DNA of 64,000 nt. Source: Antedon bifida (lineage: Eukaryota > Echinodermata > Crinoidea > Comatulida > Antedonidae). Shown here in pieces: positions 35,201 through 49,500 of the stretch; position 1 is the first letter of the stretch; each line of letters begins with the position of its first letter. A model generated the notes under the pieces. The model had not been told where the DNA came from. It did no database searches and saw only the letters and a program-made list of their open reading frames with translations. The stretch covers positions 11,434,085 through 11,498,084 of the forward strand of contig OY727103.1 in the NCBI GenBank assembly GCA_963402885.1, given 5' to 3'. The translations under genes and the position numbers were made by a program.

Positions 35201-36960
35201 GGAACTTTTTCGAAAAATGGCAAAAATTTCCACTTTTTAAAATTCAATGATTATGCTATAATATTGCAATTTATGCACATATATTGTGTTAACATAATCT
35301 TATAAAGCCATAAAAACTAGTTATGTCAAAAAATATAATGGTCAGAATTTGACCATTTTTCGAAAATTTCACTGCGGGGGACCCAAGGAATTTTTTCAAA
35401 AAATTTCAAAAATTTTCACTTTTAAAACTTCAATAATTATGCTATAATATTGCCATTTATGCACATAAATTGTAGTAACGTCTTCTTATAGAGCCATAGT
35501 AAGTAGTTGTGTAATAAAAAAAAAAGGTCTAAATTTTGACATTTTTCGAAAAATTCACTGCGGTGGACCAAAGGAATTTTTTCAAAAAATGGAAAAAATG
35601 TCCAATTTTTAAAATTCGATAATTATGCTATAATATTGCCATTTATTTGGTTAACATTATCTTATAGAGCCATAATAACTAGTTATGTCAAAAAATCAAA
35701 GGGTCGAAATTTTGACATTCTTCGAAAATTACACTGCAGGGGACCGAAGGAATTTTTTTCGAAAAATGTCCAAAATTTCCCCTTTTTAAACTTCAATAAT
35801 TATGCTATAATATTGCCATTTATGCACATATATTGTGGTAACATCATCTTATAGAGCCATAGTAACTAGTTGTGTAAAAAAATAAAAAGGTCTAAATTTT
35901 GCTATTTTTCGAAAATTTCACTACGGGGGACCAAAGGAATTTTTTCGAAAAATGGCAAAAATGTCCACTTTTTAAAATTCTTATCTTTTAGAGCCATAAT
36001 AACTAGCTATGTTAAAAAATAAAAGGGTCGAAATTTGGCTATTTTTCGAAAATTACACTGCGGGGGACCGAAGAAATTTTTTTTAAAAATGTCAAAAAAT
36101 TTCACTTTTTAAACTTCAATAATAATGCTATAATATTGTCATTTATGCACATATATTTTGTTAACGTCATCTTTTAGAGCCATAATAACTAGTTATGTAA
36201 AAAAATAAAAGGGTCGAAATTTGGCCATTTTAGAAAAATTACACTGCGGGGGACCGAAGGAATTTTTCCGAAAAATGTCAAAAATTTCCACTTTTTAAAT
36301 TTCGATAATTATGCTATAATATTGCCATTTATGCACATATATTGTGTTAACATCATCTTATAGAGGTGTAGTAACTAGTTATGTCAAAAAATGAAAGGGT
36401 CGAAATTTGACCATTTTTTGAAAATTACACTGCGAGGAACCAAAGAAATTTTGTAGAAAAATTGCAAAAATGTCGACTTTTTAAAATTCAATAATTATGC
36501 TATAATATTGCAATTTATGCACATATATTGTGTTAACATCATCTTATGGAGCCATAAAAACTAATTATGTCAAAAAATAAATGGGTCAGAATTTGATCAT
36601 TTTTCGAAAATTTCACTGCGGGGGACAGAAGGAATTTTTTAAAATAATGTCAAAAATTTCCACTTTTTAAACTTTAATAATTATGCTATAATATTGCCAT
36701 TTATGCACATATATTGTGGTAACATCATCTTATAGAGCCATAGTAACTAGTTGTGTAAACAAATAAAAAGGTCTAAATTTTGCTATTTTTCGAAAAATGG
36801 CAAAAAATCCACTTTTTAAAATTCGATAATTATAATATAATATTGTCATTTATTCACATTTATTTGGTTAACATCATCTTATAGAGCCATAATAACTAGT
36901 TATGTCAAAAAATAAAAGGGTCGAAATTTGGCCATTTTTCGAAAATTACACTTCGGGGGG
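32262..36960 (+). repeat. Satellite array right of transposon copy 2
   Basis: The first 700 bp match U1 after 7856. Then U2 has about 2.2 kb more than U1 before the shared TCTTATCTTTTAGAG marker (35979). The extra DNA consists of monomers with CTGCAGGGGACC and with TTCCCC or TTTCAGC in place of TTCCAC. GGCAAAGATTTCC near 32990 is a private variant that reappears, inverted, near 54690. No gene is present. Confidence 0.92.
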
Positions 36961-38762
36961 ACCGAAGAAATTTTTTTTTTAAATGTCTAAAATTTCCACT
37001 TTTTAAACTAAAATAATTATGCTATAATATTGCCATTTATGCACATAAATTGTAGTAACATCATCTTATAGAGCCATAGTAACTAGTTATGTCAAAAAAT
37101 AAAAGGGTCGAAATTTGGCCATTTTACGAAAATTTTTCGGCGGAGGACAAAAGAAATTTTGTAGAAATATTTCAAAAATGTCCAATTTTTAAAATTCAAT
37201 AATTATGCTATAATATTGCAATTTATGCACATATATTGTGTTAACATAATCTTATGAAGCCATAAAAACTAGTAATGTCAAAAAATAAAAGGGTCGAAAT
37301 TTGGCCATTTTACGAAAATTTTTCGGCGGGGGACCAAAGAAATTTTGTAGAAATATTTCAAAAATGTCCACTTCTTAAATATCAATAATTATGCTATAAT
37401 ATTGCAATTTATGCACATATATTGTTTTAACATAATCTTATGAAGCCATAAAAACTAGTAATGTCAAAAAATATAAAGGTTGACCATTTTTCGAAAATTT
37501 CACTGCGGGGGACCGAAGGAATTTTTACAAAAAATGTCAAAAATGTCCACTTTTTAAACTTCAATAATTATGCTATAATATTGCCATTTATGCACATAAA
37601 TTGTAGTAACATCATCTAATAGAGCCATAGTAACTAGTTGTGTAAAAAAATAAAATGGTCTAAATTTAGCTATTTTTCGAAAATTTCACTACGGGGGACC
37701 AAAGAAATTTTGTAGAAATATTTCAAAAAAGGCCAATTTTTAAAATTCAATAATTATGCTATAATATTGCAATTTATGCACATATATTGTGTTAACATAA
37801 TCTTATGAAGCCATAAAAACTAGTAATGTCAAAAAATATAAAGGTTGACCATTTTTCGAAAATTTCACTGCGGGGGACCGAAGGAATTTTTTCAAAAAAC
37901 GTCCAAAATTTCCACTTTTTAAACTTCAATAATTATTCTATAATATTGTCATTTATGCACATATATTGTCGTAACGTGTAGATATCATCTTATAGAAACA
38001 GAGTAACTAGTTATGTTAAAAAATAAATCGATCGACATTTTTTCTATTTTTCGAAAATTTCACGGCAGGAGACCCAAGGAATTGTTCAAAAAATGTCCAA
38101 AATGTCCAATTTTTAAACTTCAAGATTTATGCTATAATATTGCCATTTATGCACATATATTGTGGTAACATCATCTTATAGAGCCATAGTAACTAGTTAT
38201 TACAAAAAATAAAAGGGTCGAAAATTGGCCATTTTACGAAAATTTTACTGCGGGGACCAAAGGAATTTTTTCGAAAAATGTCAAAAATTTCCACTTTTTA
38301 AATTTCGATAATTATGCTATAATATTGCCATTTATGGACATATATACTGTTAACATCATCTTATAGAGCCGTAGTAACTAGTTATGTCAAAAAATAAATG
38401 GGTCAGAATTTGATCATTTTCGAAAATTTCACTGCGGGGGACCGAAGAAAATTTTTTTTTAAATGTCAAAAATTTCAACTTTTTAAACTTCAATAATTAT
38501 GCTATAATATTGCCATTTATGCACATATATTGTGGTAACATTATCTTATAGAGCCATAGTAACTAGTTGTGTAAAAAAATAAAAAGGTCTAAATTTTGCT
38601 ATTTTTCGAAAATTTCACTACGGGGGACCAAAGGAATTTTTTCGAAAAATGGCAAAAATGTCCACTTTTTAAAATTCTTATCTTTTAGAGCCATAATAAC
38701 TAGCTATGTTAAAAAATAAAAGGGTCGAAATTTGGCTATTTTTCGAAAATTACACTGCGGGG
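36960..38762 (+). repeat. 1.80-kb tandem higher-order repeat in U2, first copy
   Basis: AAATGTCTAAAATTTCC with CTAAAATAATTATG near 36980 is repeated about 1,800 bp later near 38785. TAATGTCAAAAAATATAAAGG near 37459 recurs near 39263. The offset of U2 to U1 rises by 1,801 bp over this interval (26,628 to 28,429), so U2 gained one such block. U3 shows the same arrangement up to the window end. Confidence 0.8.
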
Positions 38763-40600
38763 GACCGAAGAAATTTTTTTTTTAAATGTCTAAAATTTCC
38801 ACTTTTTAAACTAAAATAATTATGCTATAATATTGCCATTTATGCACATAAATTGTAGTAACATCATCTTATAGAGCCATAGTAACTAGTTATGTCAAAA
38901 AATAAAAGGGTCGAAATTTGGCCATTTTACGAAAAATTTTCGGCGGGGGACAAAAGAAATTTTGTAGAAATATTTCAAAAATGTCCAATTTTTAAAATTC
39001 AATAATTATGCTATAATATTGCAATTTATGCACATATATTGTGTTAACATAATCTTATGAAGCCATAAAAACTAGTAATGTCAAAAAATAAAAGGGTCGA
39101 AATTTGGCCATTTTACGAAAATTTTTCGGCGGGGGACCAAAGAAATTTTGTAGAAATATTTCAAAAATGTCCACTTCTTAAATATCAATAATTATGCTAT
39201 AATATTGCAATTTATGCACATATATTGTTTTAACATAATCTTATGAAGCCATAAAAACTAGTAATGTCAAAAAATATAAAGGTTGACCATTTTTCGAAAA
39301 TTTCACTGCGGGGGACCGAAGGAATTTTTTCGAAAAACGTCCAAAATTTCCACTTTTTAAACTTCAATAATTATTCTATAATATTGTCATTTATGCACAT
39401 ATATTGTCGTAACGTGTAAATATCATCTTATAGAACCAGAGTAACTAGTTATGTTAAAAAATAAATGGGTCGACATTTTTTCTATTTTTCGAAAAATTCA
39501 CGGCAGGAGACCCAAGGAATTGTTCAAAAAATATCAAAAATTTCCACTATTTAAACTTCAAGAATTATGCTATAATATTGCCATTTATGCACATATATCG
39601 TGGTAACATCATCTTATAGAGCCATAGTAACTAGTTATTACAAAAAATAAAAGGGTCAAAATTTTGCCATTTTACGAAAATTTTACTGCGGGGGACCAAA
39701 GGAATTTTTCCGAAAAATGTCAAAAATTTCCACTTTTTAGACTTCAATAATAATGCTATAATATTGTCATTTATGCACATATATTTTGTTAACGTCATCT
39801 TATAGAGCCATAATAACTAGTTATGTAAAAAAATAAAAGGGTCGAAATTTGGCCATTTTAGAAAAATTACACTGCGGGGGACCGAAGGAAATTTTTTTTT
39901 AAATGTCAAAAATGTCCACTTTTTAAACTTCAATAATTATGCTATAATATTGCCATTTATGCACATATATTGTGGTAACAGCATCTTATAGAGCCATAGT
40001 AACTAGTTGTGTAAAAAAATAAAAAGGTCTCAATTTTGCTACTTTTCGATCGGTCGAAATTTGACCATTTTTTGAAAATTACACTGCGAGGAAACAAAGA
40101 AATTTTGTAGAAAAATTGCAAAAATGTCGACTTTTTAAAATTCAATAATTATGCTATAATATTGCAATTTATGCACATATATTGTGTTAACATCATCTTA
40201 TGGAGCCATAAAAACTAATTTTGTCAAAAAATAAATGGGTCAGAATTTGATCATTTTTCGAAAATTTTTCGGAATTTTTTAAAATAATGTCAAAAATTTC
40301 CACTTTTTAAACTTTAATAATTATGCTATAATATTGCCATTTATGCACATATATTGTGGTAACATCATCTTATAGAGCCATAGTAACTAGTTGTGTAAAA
40401 AATTAAAAAGGTCTAAATTTTGCTATTTTTCGAAAAATGGCAAAAATGTCCACTTTTTAAAATTCGATAATTATAATATAATATTGTCATTTATTCACAT
40501 TTATTTGGTTAACATCATCTTATAGAGCCATCATAACTAGTTATGTCAAAAAATAAAAGGGTCGAAATTTGGCCATTTTTCGAAAATTACACTGCGGGGG
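38763..40600 (+). repeat. 1.80-kb tandem higher-order repeat in U2, second copy
   Basis: The second copy begins after a repeated TCTTATCTTTTAGAG junction (38676). It is mosaic: after about 39318 it follows the U1 sequence at 10890 onward more closely than it follows the first copy. It ends in the region with the CTACTTTTCGATCGGTCGAAA fusion (40041). Confidence 0.75.
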
Positions 40601-43600
40601 CACCGAAGAAATTTTTTTTTTAAATGTCAAAAATTTCCACTTTTTAAACTAAAATAATTATGCTATAATATTGCCATTTATGCACATAAATTGTAGTAAC
40701 ATCATCTTATAGAGCCATAGTAACTAGTTATGTCAAAAAATAAAAGGGTCGAAATTTGGCCATTTTACGAACATTTTTCGGCGGGGGACCAAAAAAATTT
40801 TGTAGAAATATTTCAAAAATGTCCAATTTTTAAAATTCAATAATTATGCTATAATATTGCAATTTATGCACATATATTGTGTTAACATAATCTTATGAAG
40901 CCATAAAAACTAGTAATGTCAAAAAATAAAAGGGTCGAAATTTGGCCATTTTACGAAAATTTTTCGGCGGGGGACCAACGAAATTTTGTAGAAATATTTC
41001 AAAATGTCCACTTCTTAAAATTCAATAATTATGCTATAATATTGTGTTAACATAATCTTATGAAGCCATAAAAACTGACCATTTTTCGAAAATTTCACTT
41101 CGGGGGACCGAAGGAATTTTTACAAAAAATGTCAAAAATTTTCACTTTTTATACTTCAATAATTATGCTATAATATTGCCATTTATGCACATAAATTGTA
41201 GTAACATCATCTTATAGAGCCATAGTAACTAGTTGTGTAAAAAGAAAAGGTCTAAATTTTGACATTTTTCGAAAAATTTACTGCGGGGGACCAAAGGAAT
41301 TTTTTCGAAAAATGGCAAAAATGTCCAATTTTTAAAATTCGATAATTATGCTATAATATTGTCATTTATGCACATTTATTTGGTTAACATCATCTTATAG
41401 AGCCATAATAACTAGTTATGTCAAAAAATAAAAGGGTTGAAATTTTGACATTTTTTGAAAATTACACTGCAGGGGACCGAAGGAATTTTTTTCGAAAAAT
41501 TTCAAAAATTTCCTCTTTTTAAAATTCGATAATTATGCTATAATATTACCATTTATGCACATATATTGTGTTAATATCATCTTATAGAGCCAGAGTAACT
41601 AGTTATGTTAAAAAATAAAAGGGTCGAAATTTGACCATTTTTTGAAAATTACACTGCGGGGGACCAAAGATTTTTTTTCGAAAAATGGCAAAAATTTCCA
41701 CTTTTCAACTTTCGATATTTATGCTATAATATTGCGATTGATGCACATATATAGTGTTAACATCATCATATAGAGCCATAGTAACTAGTTATGTCAAAAA
41801 ATTAAACGGTCGAAATTTGGCAATTTTTCGAAAATTTCACTGCGGGGGACCGAAGTAATTTTTCGAAAAATGGCAAAAATTTCCAATTTTTAAAATTCCA
41901 TAATTATGCTATAATATTGCCATTTATGCACATATATTGTGGTAACATCATCTTGTAGAGCCATAGTAACTAGTTGGGTAAAAAAATAAAAAGGTCTAAA
42001 TTTGGCAATTTTTTGAAAATTTCACTGCGGGGAACCAAAAGAATTTTTTCGAAAAATGGCAAAAATTTCCACTTTTTAAAATTCCATAATTATGCTATAA
42101 TATTGTCATTTATGCATATTTATTATTATATTGTGGTAACATCATCTTGTAGAGCCATAGTAACTAGTTGGGTAAAAAAATAAAAGGGTCAGAATTTGAC
42201 CATTTTTCGAAAATTTCACTGCGGGGGACCGAAGGAATTTTTTCAAAAAATGTCAAAAATTTCCACTTCATAAACTTTAATAATTATGCTATAATATTGC
42301 CATTTATGCACATAAATTATGTTAACATAATCTTATGAAGCCATAAAAACTAGTTATGTCAAAAATAAAAGGGTCAGAATTTGACAATTTTTCGAAAATT
42401 TCACTGCGGGGGACAGAAGGAATTTTTTCCAAAAATGTCAAAAATTTCCACTTTTTAAACTTCAATAATTATGCTATAATATTGCCATTTATGAACATAA
42501 ATTGTAGTAACATCATCTTATAGAGCCATAGTAGTAACTAGTTGTGTAAAAAAATAAAAAGGTCTAAATTTTGACATTTTTCGAAAATTTCACTGCGGGG
42601 GAAAAAAGGAATTTTTTCGAAAAATGTCAAAAATTTCCACTTTTTAAAATTCAATAATTATGCTATAATATTGCAATTCATGCACATTTATTGTGTTAAC
42701 ATAATCTTATGAAGCCATAAAAACTAGTTATGTTAAAAAATAAAAGGGTCAGAATTTGACCATTTTTCGAAAATTTTACTGCGGGGGACCGAAGGAATTT
42801 TTTCAAAAAATGTCAACAATTTCCACTTTTAAAAATTCCATAATTATGCTATAATTTTGTCATTTATGCATATTTATTTGGTTAATATCATCTTATAGAG
42901 CCATAAAAACTAGTTATGTCAAAAAATAAAAGGGTCGAAATTTGGCAATTTTTAGAAAATTTCACTGCCGGTGGGACCGAAGGAATTTTTTCGAAAAACT
43001 TCCAAAATTTCCACTTTTTAAACTTCAATAATTATTCTATAATATTGTCATTTATGCACATATATTGTCGTAACGTGTAAATATCATCTTATAGAACCAG
43101 AGTAACTAGTTATGTTAAAAAATAAATGGGTCGACATTTGTTCTATTTTTCGAAAATTTCAAGGCAGGAGACCCTAGGAATTGTTCAAAAAATGTCCAAA
43201 ATTTCCACTTTTTAAACTTCAAGAATTATGCTATAATATTGCCATTTATGCACATATATTGTGGTAACATCATCTTATAGAGCCATAGTAACTAGTTATT
43301 ACAAAAAATAAGATGGTCGAAATTTGGCCATTTTATGAAAATTTTACTGCGGGGGACAAAAGGAATTTTTTCGAAAAATGTCAAAAATTTCCACTTTTTT
43401 AATTTCGATAATTATGCTATAATATTGCCATTTATGCACATATATACTGTTAACATCATCTTATAGAGCCGTAGTAACTAGTTATGTCAAAAAATAAATG
43501 GGTCAGAATTTGATCATTTTCTAAAATTTCTCTGCGGGGGACCGAAGAAAATTTTTTTTTAAATGTCAAAAATTTCCACTTTTTAAACTTCAATAATTAT

Positions 43601-46574
43601 GCTATAATATTGCCATTTATGCACATATATTGTGGTAACATCATCTTATAGAGCCATAGTAACTAGTTGTGTAAAAAAATAAAAAGGTCTAAATTTTGCT
43701 ATTTTTCGAAAATTTCACTGCGGGGGACCAAAGGAATTTTTTCTAAAAATGGCAAAAATGTCCACTTTTTAAAATTCGATAATTATGCTATAATATTGTC
43801 ATTTATTCACATTTATTTGGTTAACATCATCTTATAGAGCCATAATAACTAGTTATGTTAAAAAATAAAAGGGTCGAAAATTGGCCATTTTTCGAAAATT
43901 GAACTGCGGGGGACCGAAGAAATTTTTTTTTAAAATGTCAAAAAATTTCACTTTTTAAACTTCAATAATTATGCTATAATATTGCCATTTATGCACATAA
44001 ATTGTGTTAACATAATCTTATGAAGCCATAAAAACTAGTTATGTCAAAAAATAAAAGGGTCAGAATTTGACCATTTTTCGAAAATTTCACTGCGGGGGAC
44101 CAAAGTAATTTTTTCAAAAAATGTCAAAAATTTCCACTTTTAAAAATTCCATAATTATGCTATAATTTTGTCATTTATGCATATTTATTTGGTTAATATC
44201 ATCTTATAGAGCCATAAAAACTAGTCATGTCAAAAAATAAAAGGGTCGAAATTTGGCAATTTTTAGAAAATTTCACAAAAATTTCCACTTTTTTAATTTC
44301 GATAATTATGCTATAATATTGCCATTTATGCACATATATACTGTTAACATCATCTTATAGACCGAAGGAATTTTTTCGAAAAACGTCCAAAATTTCCACT
44401 TTTTAAACTTCAATAATTATTCTATAATATTGTCATTTATGCACATATATTGTCGTAACGTGTAAATATCATCTTATAGAACCAGAGTAACTAGTTATGT
44501 TAAAAAATAAATGGGTCGACATTTGTTCTATTTTTCGAAAATTTCACTGCGGGGGACCAAAGGAATTTTTTCAAAAAATGTCAAAAATGTCCACTTTTAA
44601 AAATTCCATAATTATGCTATAATTTTGTCATTTATGCATATTTATTTGGTTAATATCATCTTATAGAGCCATAAAAACTAGTTATGTCAAAAAATAAAGG
44701 GGTCGAAATTTGGCAATTTTTAGAAAATTTCACTGCCGGTGGAACCGAAGGAATTTTTTTCGGAAAACGTCCAAAATTTCCACTTTTTAAACTTCAATAA
44801 TTATTCTATAATATTGTCATTTATGCACATATATTGTCGTAACGTGTAAATATCATCTTATAGAACCAGAGTAACTAGTTATGTTAAAAAATAAATGGGT
44901 CGACATTTGTTCTATTTTTCGAAAATTTCACGGCAGGAGACCCTAGGAATTGTTCAAAAAATTTCCAAGATTTCCACTTTTTAAACTTCAAGAATTATGC
45001 TATAATATTGCAATTTATGCACATATATTGTGGTAACATCATCTTATAGAGCCATTGTAACTAGTTATTACAAAAAATAAAAGGGTCGAAATTTGGCCAT
45101 TTTACGAAAATTTTACTGCGGGGGACCAAAGGAATTTTTTCGAAAAATGTCAAAAATTTCCACTTTTTTAATTTCGATAATTATGCTATAATATTGCCAT
45201 TTATGCACATATATACTGTTAACATCATCTTATAGACCCGTAGTAACTAGTTATGTCAAAAAATAAATGGGTCAGAATTTGATCATTTTGTAAAATTTCA
45301 CTGCGGGGGACCGATGAAAATTTTTTTTTAAATGTCAAAAATTTCCACTTTTTAAACTTCAATAATTATGCTATAATATTGCCATTTATGCACATAAATT
45401 GTAGTAACATCATCTTATAGAGCCATAGTAGTAACTAGTTGTGTAAAAAAATAAAAAGGTCTAAATTTTGACATTTTTCGAAAATTTCACTGTGGGGGAA
45501 AAAAGGAATTTTTTCAAAAAATGTCAAAAATTTCCACTTTTTAAATTTCAATAATTATGCTATAATATTGCAATTCATGCACATATATTGTGTTAACATA
45601 ATCTTATGAAGCCATAAAAACTAGTTATGTTATAAAATAAAAGGGTCAGAATTTGACCATTTTTCGAAAATTTCACTGCGGGGGACCGAAGGAATTTTTT
45701 CAAAAAATGTCAAAAATTTCCACTTTTAAAAATTCCATAATTATGCTATAATTTTTTCATTGATGCATATTTATTTGGTTAATATCATCTTATAGAGCCA
45801 TAAAAACTAGTTATGTCAAAAAAACAAAGGGTCGAAATTTGGCAATTTTTAGAAAATTTCACTGCCGGTGGGACCGAAGGAATTTTTTCGAAAAACGTCC
45901 AAAATTTCCACTTTTTAAACTTCAATAATTATTCTATAATATTGTCATTTATGCACATATATTGTCGTAACGTGTAAATATCATCTTATAGAACCAGAGT
46001 AACTAGTTATGTTAAAAAATAAATGGGTCGACATTTGTTCAATTTTTCGAAAATTTCAAGGCAGGAAACCCTAGGAATTGTTCAAAAAATGTCCAAAATT
46101 TCCACTTTTTAAACTTCAAGAATTATGCTATAATATTGCCATTTATGCACATATATTGTGGTAACATCATCTTATAGAGCCATATTAACTAGTTATTACA
46201 AAAAATAAAAGGGTCGAAATTTGGCAATTTTACGAAAATTTTACTGCGGGGGACCAAAGGAATTTTTTCGAAAAATGTCAAAAATTTCCACTTTTTTAAT
46301 TTCGATAATTATGCTATAATATTGCCATTTATGCACATATATACTGTTAACATCATCTTATAGAGCCGTAGTAACTAGTTATGTCAAAAAATAAATGGGT
46401 CAGAATTTGATCATTTTGTAAAATTTCACTGCGGGGGACCGAAGAAAATTTTTTTTTAAATGTCAAAAAATTTCACTTTTTAAACTTCAATAATTATGCT
46501 ATAATATTGCCATTTATGCACATATATTGTGGTAACATCATCTTATATCGCCATAGTAACTAGTTGTGTAAAAA
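40601..46574 (+). repeat. Satellite array, U2 right-central part
   Basis: This corresponds to U1 12180-19890 but lacks the extra 1.69-kb copies. It holds five GTCGTAACGTG monomers (43069, 44455, 44837, 45965 and the preceding group) and the shared CTTATAGACCGAAGG junction. No gene is present. Confidence 0.92.
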
Positions 46575-49500
46575 AATAAAAAGGGTCAAAATTTGGCAAT
46601 TTTTCAAAAATTACACTACGGGGGACCAAAGGAATTTTTTCGAAAAATGTCAAAAATTTCCACTTTTTTAATTTCGATAATTATGCTATAATATTGCCAT
46701 TTATGCACATATATACTGTTAACATCATCTTATAGAGCTGTAGTAACTAGTTATGTCAAAAAATAAATGGGTCAGAATTTGATCATTTTCTAAAATTTCA
46801 CTGCGGGGGACCGAAGAAAATTTTTTTTTAAATGTCAAAAATTTCCACTTTTTAAACTTCAATAATTATGCTATAATATTGCCATTTATGCACATATATT
46901 GTGGTAACATCATCTTATAGAGCCATAATAACTAGTTGTGTAAAAAAATAAAAAGGTCTAAATTTTGCTATTTTTCGAAAATTTCACTGCGGGGGACCAA
47001 AAGAATTTTTTCAAAAAATGGCAAAAATGTCCACTTTTTAAAATCTTATGGAGCAATAAAAACTAATTATGTCAAAAAATAAATGGGTCAGAATTTAATC
47101 ATTTTTCGAAAATTTCACTGCGGGGGACCGAAGAAATTTTTTTTTTAAATGTCAAAAATTTCCAATTTTTAAACTTCAATAATTATGCTATAATATTGCC
47201 ATTTATTCACATATTTTGTGGTAACATCATCTTATAGAGCCATAGTAACTAGTTGTGCAAAAAAATAAAAGGTCTAAATTTTGCTATTTTTCGAAAATTT
47301 CAACTTTTTAAATTTCGATAATTATGCTATAATATTGTCATTTATTCACATTTATTTGGTTAACATCATCTTATAGAGCCATAATAACTAGTTATATCAA
47401 AAAATAAAAGGGTCGAAATTTGGCAAATTTTCGAAAATTTTACTGCGGGGGGACTGAAGGAATTTTTGCGAAAAATGTTCACAATTTAAACTTTTTAAAC
47501 TTCAATAATTATGCTATAATATTGCCATTTATGCACATATATTGTGGTAACATCATCTTATAGAGCCATAGTAACTAGTTGTGTAAAAAAATAAAAAGGT
47601 CTAAATTTTGCTGTTTTTCGAAAATTTCACTGCGGGGGACCAAAAGAATTTTTTCGAAAAATGGCAAAAATGACCAATTTTTAAAATTCGATAATTATGC
47701 TATAATATTGTCATTTATGCACATTTATTTGGTTAACATCATCTTATAGAGCCATAATAACTAGTTATGTCAAAAAATAAAAGAGTCGAAATTTGGCAAA
47801 TTTTCGAAAATATCACTAAGGAATTTTTTCGAAAAATGTTCAAAATTTCCCTTTTTAAACTTCAATAATTATGCTATAATATTGTCATTTATGCACATAT
47901 ATTCTGTTAACATCATCTTATAGAGCCATAATAACTAGTTATGTCAAAAAATAAAAGGGTCAAAATTTGGCAATTTTTCGAAAATTACACTGCGGGGGAC
48001 CAAAGGAATTTTTTCGAAAAATGTCAAAAATTTCCACTTTTTTAATTTCGATAATTATGCTATAATATTGCCATTTATGCACATATAATAACTGTTAACA
48101 TCATCTTATAGAGCTGTAGTAACTAGTTATGTCAAAAAATAAATGGGTCAGAATTTGATCATTTTCTAAAATTTCACTGCGGGGGACCGAAGAAAATTTT
48201 TTTTTAAATGTCAAAAATTTCCACTTTTTAAACTTCAATAATTATGCTATAATATTGCCATTTATGCACATATATTGTGATAACATCATCTTATAGAGCC
48301 ATAGTAACTAGTTGTGTAAAAAAATAAAAAGGTCTAAATTTTTCTATTTTTCGAAAATTTCACTGCGGGGGACCAAAAGAATTTTTTCAAAAAATGGCAA
48401 AAATGACCACTTTTTAAAATTCGATAATTATGCTATAATATTGTCATTTATTCACATTTATTTGGTTAACATCATCTTATAGAGCCATAATAACTAGTTA
48501 TATCAAAAAATAAAAGAGTCGAAATTTGGCAAATTTTCGAAAATTTTACTGCGGGGGGGACTGAAGGAATTTTTGCGAAAAATGTTCAAAATTTAAACTT
48601 TTTAAACTTCAATAATAATGCTATAATATTGTCATTTATGCACATACATTTTGTTAACGTCATCTTATAGAGCCATAATAACTAGTTATGTCAAAAAATA
48701 AAAGGGTCGAAATTTGGCCATTTTTCGAAAATTACACTGCGGGGGACCGAAAGAATTTTTTCGAAAAGTGTCAACAATTTTCACTTTTTAAATTTCGATT
48801 ATTATGCTATAATATTGCCATTTATGCACATATATTGTGTTAACATCATCTTATAGAGCTGTAGTAACTAGTTATGTCAAAAAATGAAAGGGTCGAAATT
48901 TGACCATTTTTTGAAAATTACACTGCGAGGAACCAAAGAAATTTTGTAGAAAAATTGCAAAAATGTCGACTTTTTAAAATTCAATAATTATGTTATAATA
49001 TTGCAATTTATGCACATATATTGTATTAACATCATCTTATGGAGCCATAATAACTAGTCGAAATTTGGGCATTTTTCGAAAATTACACTGCAAGGGACCG
49101 AAGGAATTTTTTCGAAAAATGTCAAAAATTTCCACTTTTTAAACTTTAATAATTGTGCTATAATATTACCATGTATGCACATATATTGTGGTAACATCAT
49201 CTTATAGAGCCATAGTAACTAGTTGTGTAAAAAAAATAAAAAGGTCTAAATTTTGCTATTTTTCTAAAATTTCACTGCGGGGGACCAAAGGAATTTTTTC
49301 GAAAAATGGCAAAAATGTCCACTTTTTAAAATTCGATAATTATGCTATAATATTGTCATTTATTCACATTTCGTTGGTTAACATCATCTTATAGAGCCAT
49401 AATAACTAGTTATGTCAAAATATAAAAGGGTCAAAATTTGGCAAATTTTCGAAAATTACACTGCGGGGGACCAAAGGAATTTTTTCGAAAAATGTCAAAA

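Larger units (their letters stand above)
24797..48752 (+). repeat. Super-repeat unit U2 (about 24.0 kb)
   Basis: This unit repeats U1 with isolated substitutions and block-sized indels. The offset to U1 is 24,812 at 420/25232, 24,406 at 4062/28468 and at the transposon, 26,628 at 9351/35979, 28,429 at 11528/39957 and 28,230 at 13744/41974. The steps reflect gains in U2 around 33-36 kb (about 2.2 kb) and 36.9-39.3 kb (about 1.8 kb), followed by losses at 43-46 kb. U2 resembles U3 more than U1 to the right of the transposon. Confidence 0.88.

Noticed and set aside
35636-35854. 72-codon frame (also at 61486 and a relative at 21147)
   Set aside because: Satellite sequence again; its composition follows the A/T tracts and it has no conserved domain.
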